From contig NZ_BDCC01000007.1 in assembly GCF_001613305.1 (NCBI RefSeq), positions 124,001-188,000 on the forward strand: a stretch of DNA of 64,000 nt. The letters run 5' to 3'. A model generated the notes under the pieces. The model was not told where the DNA came from. It searched no databases and saw only the letters and a list, made by a program, of their open reading frames with translations. The DNA is from Nocardia vaccinii NBRC 15922 (lineage in GTDB: Bacteria > Actinomycetota > Actinomycetes > Mycobacteriales > Mycobacteriaceae). This document shows, in pieces, positions 27,927 through 36,114 of the stretch. The first letter of the stretch is position 1, and every line of letters starts with the position of its first letter. Both the position numbers and the translations under genes were made by a program.

Positions 27927-28904
27927 TCACAGGGACTTCGCAAGTTCGCCCACGCCGACAGTCGCCCTTCGGGCGTGGTCGAACAGGTCGTGGGCGTAGC
28001 TGCGGATTTCGTTGGTGCTCAACGGTTCCAGGCCGGGCAGGGTCTTTCGCAGGTGTCGCATGTCCGCGCACGTCCAGTACTGGTAGCGGTCGCGGACCGG
28101 ATTCGGCACCGGCACCATCGGCACGGGTGCACCGGCCCACTCGGTGCACCAGCCCAGCAACGTCTCGAAAGGGATCGCCGACCCGGAGCCGAGGTTGTAG
28201 ACGCCCTTGATCTGCGGGTTCTCGAGCAGCCGGACCAGCGTCGTCACCAGAGCCTGCACCGGCAGATAATCCCGTGCGGCGGTCAGGGTGTCGTCGAACA
28301 GCCGCACCGGTCCTCCGGCGGCCGCCGTGGTGACAATCTGCCACAGGATCGAGGCCATGCGCCCCTTGGTCTCCTCGCCGGGCCCGAAGACGTTGGTGTA
28401 GCGCAAGCCCACATAGTCCAGCCCGAACACCGTTGCACGGCGCCGCATCGCGTGATCCATCACGAGCTTGGATTTCGCATAGGCGTTGAGCGGACCCGAG
28501 CAGCGTCCGTAATCATCGGTGTCGGACTCGAGTGAGGAAACTCCCTGCGGCACTACGCCGTACACGCTGCTCGATGAGGCGTACACCAGCCGTGTCCCGG
28601 ATTCGGCGCACGCGCGTGCGATCCTTAGCGGCACCGTCGCGTTGCACCACCGCAGTCGCTCATCGTCCTGTGCGAGAGTGTTACTGATCGCCGCCTGGTG
28701 GACGACCACTACGAACTCCCCTCCGGCGATCCGAGCCAGCAGCTTCGGATCCGCGGCGTCCGCAGTGATCGACTCCCACCTCCCCGCCGCGCGGGCAGGT
28801 TGCAGGTCCACCCCGGTCACCGTCCACCCCGCGGCGTGCAGGCCGGCGACGGTGTGACCGCCGATGAAACCGGCAGCGCCGGTCACCAACACCGCGCGGG
28901 TCAT
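27927..28904 (-). CDS. NAD-dependent epimerase, ADP-heptose 6-epimerase-like (HldD family)
   Basis: A 325-residue extended short-chain dehydrogenase. The Rossmann motif is GAAGFIGG at about residues 9-16. The catalytic Ser/Thr-Tyr-Lys set lies in ASSSSVYG and AYAKSK. RYTNVFGPGEETKGRMAS closely matches the HldD signature NVYGPREGHKGSMAS. HldD inverts C6 of ADP-heptose, so the sugar may be the L-glycero form; another epimerisation is possible. Start ATG 28904 overlaps the stop of the isomerase-kinase-transferase fusion (ATGA). Confidence 0.88.
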   Translation of the reverse strand: MTRAVLVTGAAGFIGGHTVAGLHAAGWTVTGVDLQPARAAGRWESITADAADPKLLARIAGGEFVVVVHQAAISNTLAQDDERLRWCNATVPLRIARACAESGTRLVYASSSSVYGVVPQGVSSLESDTDDYGRCSGPLNAYAKSKLVMDHAMRRRATVFGLDYVGLRYTNVFGPGEETKGRMASILWQIVTTAAAGGPVRLFDDTLTAARDYLPVQALVTTLVRLLENPQIKGVYNLGSGSAIPFETLLGWCTEWAGAPVPMVPVPNPVRDRYQYWTCADMRHLRKTLPGLEPLSTNEIRSYAHDLFDHARRATVGVGELAKSL

Positions 28905-30907
28905 GGCTGCACCGCCCGGCCCGCCGCGGCACGTTCGATCAATTCGCTGGTCGACACTCCATCCAGGTAGGGACCGAGTACGACTTGGCCACCATGGCGT
29001 TGCACCACCTCGGCCTCGGGCAATTCGGTGGCGCCGTAGTCGCCGCCCTTGACCCACAGGTGCGGTCGCACCCGCTCCAACAGCTCGGTGGGGGTGTCCT
29101 CGTCGAACACCACCACGGCATCCACACAGGTGAACGCCGACAACATCGCTCTACGCTGCGCCTGCGGGACCAGAGGCCGACTCGGGCCCTTCAACCTGGC
29201 GACGGAGGCATCGCTATTGAGCAGCACGATCAGGCAGTCGCCCATTGCGCGGGCAGCCTCCAACAGCTGGCGGTGCCCGTCGTGCAGCACATCGAAGCAC
29301 CCTCCGGTGGCCACCACCCGGCCACCGGAGGACCGCACTCTCTCAGCCATCGCAACCCAGTCGCCATCGCGATCTCCCTGAGATCGGGGGCCTGGTGTGC
29401 GGCGCCCGGCCACGTAATCAGCAGCCGTGCCGAGTGCACGCTGCACCGCTCTGGACATGATCCGCGCACCGATCAACTCTTCGAGCAGGGTTACCGCGAA
29501 CCGGTCGCCCGCCCCACAGGTATCGCCGTTCTCGCGTTGCGGTGCGGGAAATACCTGTGCGGGATCGGTGTCGGAGCCGACTAAGACCACACCGTCGGCA
29601 CCGCGGGTAACCACGGCATGAGCGCACCGCCACCGTGACCGCAGATTCCGGGCCCGGCGAACGTCGACATCGAGATCCCCCGCAGCGCCGACGCCGTCGG
29701 CGCTGAGCAGTGCGGCTTCCTCATGGTTCGGCACCACAACGCTCACCGACTCGACTGGTGCCGGACCGTGCCGGTGCGGATCCCATACCACTGGCACGCG
29801 CCGCGCTACCGCCGACAGAAGTGCCCGCATCCGCGATTGCGCAGCCACACCGCGCCCATAGTCGGCGACCAGCACGCCATTCGCCTCGGCGAGCGCATTC
29901 GCCACCTCCAACGGCGGATCACCCACCGGGCACGGCGGTGCCGAATCGTCGACCATCACCAAGGTCTGACCTCGCGCCCGCATCCGCAATTTCACTGGCG
30001 TAGGTCCCGCAATGCCGAGGTCGATCACCGACACCCCCGCCGCAGTGAGGCCCGCGCGGGTTCGACGGCCAGGGGCGTCGTCACCGATCGCGGTCACCAG
30101 CGTGACCTCGCAACCGTCCGCCGCGGCAAGCATCGCCGCCAGACCTGCGCCGCCCGGGCGCCACCGCCGCGACACCTCGCTCAGCACCGGCACTGGCGCC
30201 TCCGGCGACACCCGCGTGACCTCACCGCACCAATCGCAGTCCGCCAGCACGTCACCGACCACCACCACGCGCCGAGCTTGCTCCGGCGTCGGCCGCGCAC
30301 CGTCCGTGCCATCAGTCATCGCGATAGTCGGTGCTGCACAAGATGTTTCGCAGCTCAGAGCGGCATCGACCGCCGCGCACAGTTCGTGGGCGATCAGCAG
30401 ATGGCATTCCTGGATCGTCGATGTCGCCTCCGACTCGACAGACACCACCTCATCGCACACCTGCGCCAGTGGGCTCCCGGTGGGCCCGGTCAGCGCGAAG
30501 GTGAGCATTCCCAGCGCGTTCGCCTCCACGGCGGCCGCGATCACGTTCGCACTAAGGCCGGAGGTCGAAATCGCAAGCAGTACATCGCCTTCGCGGCCGT
30601 TCGCACGAACCTGGCGTGCGTACAACTCGTCGAATCCGTAGTCATTACCGATCGCGGTAATCACCGCTGAGTCGGTGGTCAACGCCAACGCCGCCAGCGG
30701 GTTCCGCTCGGATTCGAAACGGCCCACCAGCTCGGCCACCAGGTGCTGCGCCTGCGCCGCGCTTCCACCGTTGCCGACCGCCAGTATCCGCCCGCCACCC
30801 CGCAGCCGACTGGCCAGCATCTCGCCCCACGCCCTGACCTTTTCCAAATCCGCGCCCGCCAGGGCTGCGGACAGTTTCGCGACGCGATCCATACTGGATC
30901 CGTTCAT
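28901..30907 (-). CDS. GmhA-HldE trifunctional fusion: sedoheptulose-7-P isomerase, heptose-7-P kinase, heptose-1-P adenylyltransferase
   Basis: A 668-residue protein with three enzymes in pathway order. Residues 1-195 are GmhA: the SIS signature GNGGSAAQAQHLVAELVGRF is nearly identical to GmhA, with LAISTSGLSANV. Residues about 210-500 are a PfkB kinase like the HldE N-domain (RPGGAGLAAML, ENGDTCGAGDRF with the catalytic Asp). Residues about 515-665 are the HldE C-domain nucleotidyltransferase (TGGCFDVLHDGHRQLL, LKGPSRPL). In Gram-negative bacteria GmhA is separate from HldE; fusing all three is unusual. The phosphatase GmhB is missing. Start ATG 30907 has GAGGTGG 5 nt upstream. The product, with a phosphatase from elsewhere, would be ADP-D-glycero-D-manno-heptose. 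Confidence 0.9.
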   Translation of the reverse strand: MNGSSMDRVAKLSAALAGADLEKVRAWGEMLASRLRGGGRILAVGNGGSAAQAQHLVAELVGRFESERNPLAALALTTDSAVITAIGNDYGFDELYARQVRANGREGDVLLAISTSGLSANVIAAAVEANALGMLTFALTGPTGSPLAQVCDEVVSVESEATSTIQECHLLIAHELCAAVDAALSCETSCAAPTIAMTDGTDGARPTPEQARRVVVVGDVLADCDWCGEVTRVSPEAPVPVLSEVSRRWRPGGAGLAAMLAAADGCEVTLVTAIGDDAPGRRTRAGLTAAGVSVIDLGIAGPTPVKLRMRARGQTLVMVDDSAPPCPVGDPPLEVANALAEANGVLVADYGRGVAAQSRMRALLSAVARRVPVVWDPHRHGPAPVESVSVVVPNHEEAALLSADGVGAAGDLDVDVRRARNLRSRWRCAHAVVTRGADGVVLVGSDTDPAQVFPAPQRENGDTCGAGDRFAVTLLEELIGARIMSRAVQRALGTAADYVAGRRTPGPRSQGDRDGDWVAMAERVRSSGGRVVATGGCFDVLHDGHRQLLEAARAMGDCLIVLLNSDASVARLKGPSRPLVPQAQRRAMLSAFTCVDAVVVFDEDTPTELLERVRPHLWVKGGDYGATELPEAEVVQRHGGQVVLGPYLDGVSTSELIERAAAGRAVQP

Positions 30908-30999
30908 GTATCCCACCTCGCGTGATCATCCATCAGCGAATCTCCCTGCAAATCAATACATTTGATCGATTGGGGCTGGACCTGGCACACAAAGACACG

Positions 31000-31836
31000 T
31001 CATCGGACCCGCCCTACCGCGGCCAAGCAACTTTCACCGGTCGAGGCCGGATCCCAGCGGAGAGAATCGGCGAGCAGCCTGTCCATCTCTGGGGCCGGCC
31101 GCCAGTCGTGCGACGCGACCAAGCCGGGGTCGACAAGCTCACAGCACGACAGGATCTCGGCGATTTCGTCGCGTTGGCGCGGCCTGAATTCGATACCGCA
31201 GTCGCGGTAGATCTTCGCCGCACGCTCGACCTCGTCAGCATTCACATCGCTGGTGACGTGGCTGAGAATTGCATACGACCCGGCGGGCAAGGATGCCGAT
31301 ACCGCCTCCACCACTCCGCGCGGATCCGCGATGAATTCCGCGACGAACCCGAGGCAAACTGCCACGGGCTCAGCAACATTCATGGTCGCGGTGATCGCGC
31401 GCACGATCGTGTCGGTATCGGTCAAGTCCGCGTGAACGAATACGTTCTGCTCGTCCGCCAGCAGCGCCTGCCCGTGCGCGGCGATCACAGAATCGTTGTC
31501 CACGTATAGGGTTCGCGTCGCCGGAACCCTCCGGCGCGCGACCTCATGCAGATTCGGTGGGCACGGATAACCCGAACCGAGTTCCACGAACTGGCCTATC
31601 CCGCACTCTGCTGCCAGGTGGTGTACCGCGCGAACCAAAAACAGCCGGGCCGCGCGAGCGGACTGCTGGAACACTGTGCAGTCGCGCACGAGCCGTTTGC
31701 CGACCTCCCGATCCACCGCGTAGCTGTCTTTCCCCGCACCCAACAGGTAGTCGTGGATCCGTCCGCAATGAGCCCGGCTCGGGTCGTGGACTGCGATCGG
31801 TTCGGGTCGCAGGGACTTGTCGTAGCCCGTGCTCAT
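31000..31836 (-). CDS. SAM-dependent methyltransferase (Methyltransf_19/DUF574 type)
   Basis: A 278-residue member of the actinobacterial SAM methyltransferase-like family. Typical features are RIHDYLLGAGKDSYAVDRE near the N-terminus, VELGSGYPCPPNLHEVAR (SAM loop), LYVDNDSVIAAHGQALL and VHADLTDTDTIV. Chemistry has been shown for few members, and many are of unknown substrate. ATG 31836 overlaps the stop of the 74-residue gene (ATGA). A gap of 92 bp separates it from the heptose fusion, the only gap of that size in the operon and so a possible internal promoter. Confidence 0.85.
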   Translation of the reverse strand: MSTGYDKSLRPEPIAVHDPSRAHCGRIHDYLLGAGKDSYAVDREVGKRLVRDCTVFQQSARAARLFLVRAVHHLAAECGIGQFVELGSGYPCPPNLHEVARRRVPATRTLYVDNDSVIAAHGQALLADEQNVFVHADLTDTDTIVRAITATMNVAEPVAVCLGFVAEFIADPRGVVEAVSASLPAGSYAILSHVTSDVNADEVERAAKIYRDCGIEFRPRQRDEIAEILSCCELVDPGLVASHDWRPAPEMDRLLADSLRWDPASTGESCLAAVGRVR

Positions 31837-32057
31837 ACAGCCCCGCCCGTCTCCCGCTCGGCCAGTGGGCCGCGGCTTTGATCTGCTCGGATACGAACAC
31901 GGCAGGTTGAGGAGCACCGCGGATGCAACTTGTGTGCGCGCTGGGCCTGCTCGAGGGGCAGCACGCCCGGGTCGGTTGAGCAGTCGTAAAGGTTGGACGT
32001 CACGTGTCGCAGCAACGCCGGATCCAGATAGTCCCGCCCTAGCCCGTAGGCATTCAT
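31833..32057 (-). CDS. small 74-residue coupled protein of the heptose operon
   Basis: Both ends overlap neighbours by 4 bp: ATG 32057 with the nucleoside hydrolase stop, and its own TGA with the methyltransferase start. The codons are coding-like. The product starts MNAYGLGRDYLDPALL and contains a HPRCSSTCRVRIRA segment with two Cys. It has no membrane helix and no recognised domain. Its placement in an operon with a radical SAM enzyme makes a precursor peptide or small binding protein conceivable, but nothing in it proves this. Confidence 0.6.
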   Translation of the reverse strand: MNAYGLGRDYLDPALLRHVTSNLYDCSTDPGVLPLEQAQRAHKLHPRCSSTCRVRIRADQSRGPLAERETGGAV

Positions 32058-33076
32058 GACCAGCGGCCTATCGGCGCGGCTGCGCCCGTGGCTGTCGCGT
32101 CGGGCGTGACCGGCAGCCGCCCGATCAACGTGGGCTCGTAGTGCATTCCGGACTCGAGTGCGTGCCGGACGACCATCGTCACCCAACTGCGGAAGCTCGC
32201 GTTGTCTGCGGCTGTGGACATACGCAGCTGGGTTCCGTTGGGGTCCAGGTGCATTCGGGCGTCCGATCCGATCGCCATCCGCATGGTGTCGAAGTGGACG
32301 AACGGCAGCCCGGCGGCCGCGGTGACCGTCAACGGATCGGCCGCTTTCGACCCCGGCCGTTTGCGCGTGAACCAGCGGTCGTAACCGGCGGCCACCAGCC
32401 GCGCCCATTTCGGCGCGTTCTCCGCCGCGAGCAACCGATACACCTCGCTGTCGCGGGTGATCTCGGTTTCGGCAGTGAAGGTGACATCGCTGGTAACCAG
32501 CGACAGATCCAGATCCGGCGCGGTCCAGACCGCACACGCGCTCGCAGGATCCATGCGCGCGTTGTGCGAGGCTCGAGCCGGATCACGATAGAGGTGAGCG
32601 GGCCCGCCACCCATCAACGTGATCACCAGCCGCCGCGCCAGCTCCGGCGCGCACGTGTACAGCCATGCCAGGTTGGTGAACGGGCCTTGTCCGATCCAGG
32701 CCGCGCGGTCGCTGTCGCCCAGCACTGCACGGACAGCCTCAACCGTCGAACCGGTAATCGGCATCGATGCCGGCGGGAAGTCGTCGGGCACCAGCCCGTC
32801 GCACACCCACCGCGACTCGGCCCCTTCGATCTCCTCACCAGCGACGACAGCGACACCCGTCCGTCCGCACAAATTCAGCAGATACCGCGCCAATCGCGCG
32901 CGCTCACCCCCGCCGAACTCGTCGCTGGTCACCACGAGTCGTAGAGGCAGCGCCGCGGCCGCCAGGATCAGCGCGAGCAAATCATCTGGGTCATAGCCAA
33001 CATCTGTGCAAATGCAGGTCGGCAACCGGCCCGCCGATCCCGTTCCGACATGAAGTGACGCTACTGGAGCGACCAT
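32054..33076 (-). CDS. nucleoside hydrolase-like protein (IunH superfamily)
   Basis: A 340-residue protein of the inosine-uridine nucleoside hydrolase fold. The calcium-binding N-terminal motif is altered: TDVGYDPDDLLAL in place of DxDPGxDDAxAL. Later landmarks are GPFTNLAWLYTCAPELARR, LMGGGPAHLY (GG motif) and a probable metal Asp near DPASACAVW. It may cleave or form an N-glycosidic bond between a base and the heptose; the changed motif leaves activity open. AGAAGGGA lies before ATG 33076. It overlaps the 72-residue gene upstream by 16 bp. Confidence 0.8.
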   Translation of the reverse strand: MVAPVASLHVGTGSAGRLPTCICTDVGYDPDDLLALILAAAALPLRLVVTSDEFGGGERARLARYLLNLCGRTGVAVVAGEEIEGAESRWVCDGLVPDDFPPASMPITGSTVEAVRAVLGDSDRAAWIGQGPFTNLAWLYTCAPELARRLVITLMGGGPAHLYRDPARASHNARMDPASACAVWTAPDLDLSLVTSDVTFTAETEITRDSEVYRLLAAENAPKWARLVAAGYDRWFTRKRPGSKAADPLTVTAAAGLPFVHFDTMRMAIGSDARMHLDPNGTQLRMSTAADNASFRSWVTMVVRHALESGMHYEPTLIGRLPVTPDATATGAAAPIGRWS

Positions 33077-33279
33077 GGCATATCCCTTCTAGATGGCATG
33101 AAAAGTCGTTGGTAAGGAAGCTGTTTCAAGTCTTCGGTCACCCGATCGTCGACCGCGACCGCCGCCAGCCGCTGTCGCGTAGCCTCGGAGGCGAAAGCCT
33201 GCGCAGCGGACTCCTCCGCGCGGTAGTGCTGCGGCGGCACCCCGGGTAACCCGAAATCGACGACGATGTGGCGCTCCAT
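33061..33279 (-). CDS. small 72-residue protein of the heptose operon
   Basis: Starts at ATG 33279, which overlaps the TAA of the upstream frameshifted gene (TAATG), and ends 16 bp inside the nucleoside hydrolase gene. The product (MERHIVVDFGLPGVPPQHYR at the start) is helical and charged in its second half, without cysteines or membrane segments. It is not a recognised family. Position and overlap make it a real member of the operon. Confidence 0.6.
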   Translation of the reverse strand: MERHIVVDFGLPGVPPQHYRAEESAAQAFASEATRQRLAAVAVDDRVTEDLKQLPYQRLFMPSRRDMPWSLQ

Positions 33280-33481
33280 TACGGACGCGTCCGCTCCTGG
33301 TCACCCCGTAGCTGCTGCAACTCGTCGAGCACCCGCTGTAACGTCGCTGAATCGGTAGACCACTGCCGGGGCAACTCCACCCCTAGCTGCTTTCGGGCCG
33401 CACTCTCTAGCACCTCGCTCAGAATCTCGAAGTGCGGGGCAACGAGGAACCCGAAATTCGTTGCGGCAAATCATCTTTCAC
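33279..33481 (-). pseudogene. frameshifted small gene of the heptose operon
   Basis: GTG 33481 follows TGAGGAG at 7-nt spacing and gives VKDDLPQRISG, then runs to a stop in 20 codons. From about 33440 a second frame is clearly coding (GFLVAPHFEILSEVLES and on) to TAA 33279-33281, but has no start. Restoring one base in the GGG run near 33447-33450 joins them into a 67-residue protein of which the second half is helical. So either one G has been lost (inactive gene), the base call is wrong, or a -1 shift is used. Neighbouring small genes on both sides are intact. Confidence 0.5.
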
Positions 33482-33492
33482 AGCGAAGCTCC

Positions 33493-33711
33493 TCACACGG
33501 AAACCAAACGGCCGATAGACTTGCTGTGGCGCTCGTTCGGTTCGTCGAACGATGGGATATGGACGGCCGCCTGTGGCGGCGGCAGGGAGACGACGCCGCA
33601 GATCGCATGGGTGTCGAGTCGGCCGTGCGCGCCCCGGCCCGGCGTACGGTGACGACGCGCTGCGGCATCGGCAAGAGCGCAAATAGTCGCTGACGGAACG
33701 GGATTCGTCAT
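33493..33711 (-). CDS. small 72-residue protein, first gene of the heptose operon
   Basis: Start ATG 33711, stop 33493-33495, 12 bp before the start of the frameshifted gene. Third codon positions are G/C-rich, supporting coding. The product starts MTNPVPSATICALADAAARR, has a central HGRLDTHAICGVV stretch with two Cys in total, and a Pro-rich then charged C-terminal half. No family recognised. As the first small gene of an operon with a radical SAM enzyme, P450 and methyltransferase, it could be a peptide precursor, but no recognition or cleavage motif is visible. A divergent promoter region (33712-33837) separates it from the aminotransferase. Confidence 0.5.
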   Translation of the reverse strand: MTNPVPSATICALADAAARRHRTPGRGAHGRLDTHAICGVVSLPPPQAAVHIPSFDEPNERHSKSIGRLVSV

Positions 33712-33837
33712 GTACTTCAGCATCGGCACAGCCCGCCTGGTGCGGAACTGCACCGGCACCGAACCGCACTGAACTTTCACCGAACTTCGTGCCCAGGCCA
33801 CTGCCGTGTACCGGTTAGCCGGTGGGACACTGGCGGC

Positions 33838-34620
33838 ATGATGGAACTCAACGGCCGGCCGGTCACGGTGGACGACCTTGCTCCCCTCGCGTTGGTCGGA
33901 CTCGGTCACTTCACCTCGATGCGCGTCGAGGACGGCGCGGTCCGCGGCCTCGAACTGCATCTGGATCGTTTGGTCCGTGACAGCCGCGCTGTCTTCGACG
34001 CCGAACTCGATCCGGACCGTGTCCGCGCCCACGTGCGGCACGCCATCCGCGCCGCCGATGGACCGGTGGTCGTCCGAGTGACCATCTACGATCCAGCGCT
34101 CGAACTGTCCAAGCCAGGCGCCGCAGCCGACCCGCACGTACTGGTCTCGACACGCCATGCACCGGCGGTGCCACAGACTCCGCTGCGTCTGCAATCGGTC
34201 GTGTATGCGCGGGACTTGCCGCGGGTCAAGCACATCGGGCTGTTCGGTGCGTTGCACCAGCGCGCCATCGCGCAGCGCGCCGGATTCGATGACATCGTGT
34301 TCACCGCCGGAGACGGCTCGATCAGCGAAATCGCTACCAGCAATATCGCTTTCATCAGCCGCGAAGGTCGCCTGGTGTGGCCGCACGCCGAAGTCCTCGC
34401 CGGCACCACGATGCGGCTGCTGCATCAGGTCCGTGACGAAGAGGTCGTGACCGCGCGCGTCACCCTGGCCCAACTCGGTGACTACGCCGGTGTCGTCGCA
34501 ACCAACGCCGCGACCGGCGTCCGTACCGTGGCATGCATCGACGAGGCCCAGTGGCCCGAGCACGAGATGGTGTCGATCCTGCGCAAGCAGTACGAATCCA
34601 TTCCGCCACAGCGGATTTAG
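33838..34620 (+). CDS. class IV PLP aminotransferase (BCAT/ADC lyase family)
   Basis: A 260-residue fold-type IV enzyme. The PLP lysine is in LPRVKHIGLFG, and the phosphate-binding/signature region is SEIATSNIAFISREGRLVWP followed by LAGTTMRLL. Members transaminate branched or aromatic amino acids or act as aminodeoxychorismate lyases; the substrate cannot be read from sequence. The gene is divergent from the heptose operon across a 126-bp spacer that contains ACCGG-TTAG-CCGGT. It may provide an amino group or amino acid to the product. Confidence 0.88.
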   Translation: MMELNGRPVTVDDLAPLALVGLGHFTSMRVEDGAVRGLELHLDRLVRDSRAVFDAELDPDRVRAHVRHAIRAADGPVVVRVTIYDPALELSKPGAAADPHVLVSTRHAPAVPQTPLRLQSVVYARDLPRVKHIGLFGALHQRAIAQRAGFDDIVFTAGDGSISEIATSNIAFISREGRLVWPHAEVLAGTTMRLLHQVRDEEVVTARVTLAQLGDYAGVVATNAATGVRTVACIDEAQWPEHEMVSILRKQYESIPPQRI

Positions 34621-34686
34621 CGCACCCCGGCCCTGAATCGCCGCTAGGCTGTTACGCCACCGCATTGGGAAGGGGCGCTGCCGTCG

Positions 34687-35604
34687 ATGAAAAGCCTGGT
34701 CCGGCCGTGGACGGGAGCCGACGTGGCCGCGTTGCGTGTGGCTCGCCGCATGTCGTTGATCGAGTTCGCCGGGCACCTGGGAGTCAGCGAACGCATGGTC
34801 TCTAAGTGGGAGGCCAAGGGAACCGACATCACGCCGCGGCCGGTCAACCAGGCCGCGCTCGACACCTCGCTGGCCCGCTTGACCCCGGATGAGCTGGCCC
34901 GATTCGTCATTGTGGTACCCGCTGACGCGATCGTTGACGCACCTGATCCCAGTCTGCTCATCCAGCCCGACCGTATCCGCCATCCCGTCGACGGACGCTC
35001 GATGACTTGGATCCCCGAAGGTGTCTTCCTGTCCGGGCCGCTGGACCAGCCGGTCTGGCTGCCCGGATACCACATCGACACCTACTCGGTCACCAACGCC
35101 GACTACGCGACATTCGTCACCGCTACCCAGCACCCGGCCCCCAAGCACTGGGAGAGCGGTCGACCGTCTGCTGATATCGCCGATCACCCCGTGGTGTGGG
35201 TGACACACCACGACGCCAGCGCATACGCACGCTGGGCCCACAAACAACTGCCGACCACAGCACAGTGGGAGAAGGCCGCCCGGGGAACGGCGGGAGCCAC
35301 CTGGCCGTGGGGCAACCAGGTCACCCCTGCCAAATGTAACTGCAAGGTCTTTAACGAAGACGGTGCAACGACCCCAGTCGACTGCTATAAATCCTCGGTC
35401 AGCCCCTACGGCGTCTACGACCTGTGCGGCAACGTCTGGGAATGGCTGTCGACCGAATCGGCCCCTGACCGATTCGAGCTCAAGGGTTCCTCGTTCGCCA
35501 GCCTCCTCGAAGCAGCCGCCCCTGCGGCATTCAACGACGCTCACCGACTGATGTCCGACAACGACACGGGATTCCGGTGCGCTACACGAAGTCTCACACC
35601 GTAG
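34687..35604 (+). CDS. XRE-type HTH fused to a formylglycine-generating-enzyme-like (SUMF1) domain
   Basis: A 305-residue fusion. Residues about 10-60 form a helix-turn-helix (LIEFAGHLGVSERMVSKWE). Residues about 95-305 are an FGE-sulfatase/SUMF1 domain with the usual GYHIDTYSVTNADYATFV, LPTTAQWEKAARG, GNVWEWL and a C-terminal GFRC. The FGE fold modifies Cys to formylglycine or, in EgtB/PvdO relatives, does non-heme iron chemistry. Joined to a DNA-binding domain it might instead bind a ligand or cluster product and regulate. It lies 66 bp after the aminotransferase on the same strand. Confidence 0.85.
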   Translation: MKSLVRPWTGADVAALRVARRMSLIEFAGHLGVSERMVSKWEAKGTDITPRPVNQAALDTSLARLTPDELARFVIVVPADAIVDAPDPSLLIQPDRIRHPVDGRSMTWIPEGVFLSGPLDQPVWLPGYHIDTYSVTNADYATFVTATQHPAPKHWESGRPSADIADHPVVWVTHHDASAYARWAHKQLPTTAQWEKAARGTAGATWPWGNQVTPAKCNCKVFNEDGATTPVDCYKSSVSPYGVYDLCGNVWEWLSTESAPDRFELKGSSFASLLEAAAPAAFNDAHRLMSDNDTGFRCATRSLTP

Positions 35605-35732
35605 CTCCCGATGGACATCCAGATCAGTTGTGTCCATGGGCAAGTCGCTGCGCACGACCCCATCAGCACGCACGATGGTCATTTCCGGCTCCTGCCTGTC
35701 CATACGGAATCCACTGACGGGATGTCGAATAG

Positions 35733-36005
35733 CTAGTCGTCTTCGAGTCCAGCCGACAAAAGCGCGGCAGCTTGCGCCCACAATTCGTTCGGCACGCTCG
35801 TCGGACGATTGACGACCGCCCGCGCGGTCGTTGCGGTCAACGGCGGCTCTGTGACACCGAGGTTGGCTCCGAACGCCGACTGCGAGCTGAAGTCGCACTG
35901 CTGGTGCACTGAAGTGTGCAAGCGCCCGTTGACGGTTCGGCTGCGTCGTTGGCACAGTCGGCGTATGGCGTCTCGTGCTCTCGCCTCGCCACTCAACCAG
36001 GACAT
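35733..36005 (-). CDS. uncharacterised 90-residue protein
   Basis: A minus-strand frame from ATG 36005 to TAG 35733-35735 with moderately coding-like codons. The product is polar, with two Cys and a C-terminal helical end (ELWAQAAALLSAGLEDD). No ribosome site stands out and the frame extends upstream in non-coding-like sequence. It sits between the HTH-FGE gene and the Nudix gene, both plus strand. It may be a genuine orphan or a chance frame. Confidence 0.35.
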   Translation of the reverse strand: MSWLSGEARARDAIRRLCQRRSRTVNGRLHTSVHQQCDFSSQSAFGANLGVTEPPLTATTARAVVNRPTSVPNELWAQAAALLSAGLEDD

Positions 36006-36114
36006 AAGTCCAGCGTGGTCGTAGCCAGGGCTTCCGGGAACGTAGCAACTCGTAGCATTCAGTAAACGAATTCGGCGTCCAGCAAACCAACAACCCGCCG
36101 GTACCGTGAGGAGC

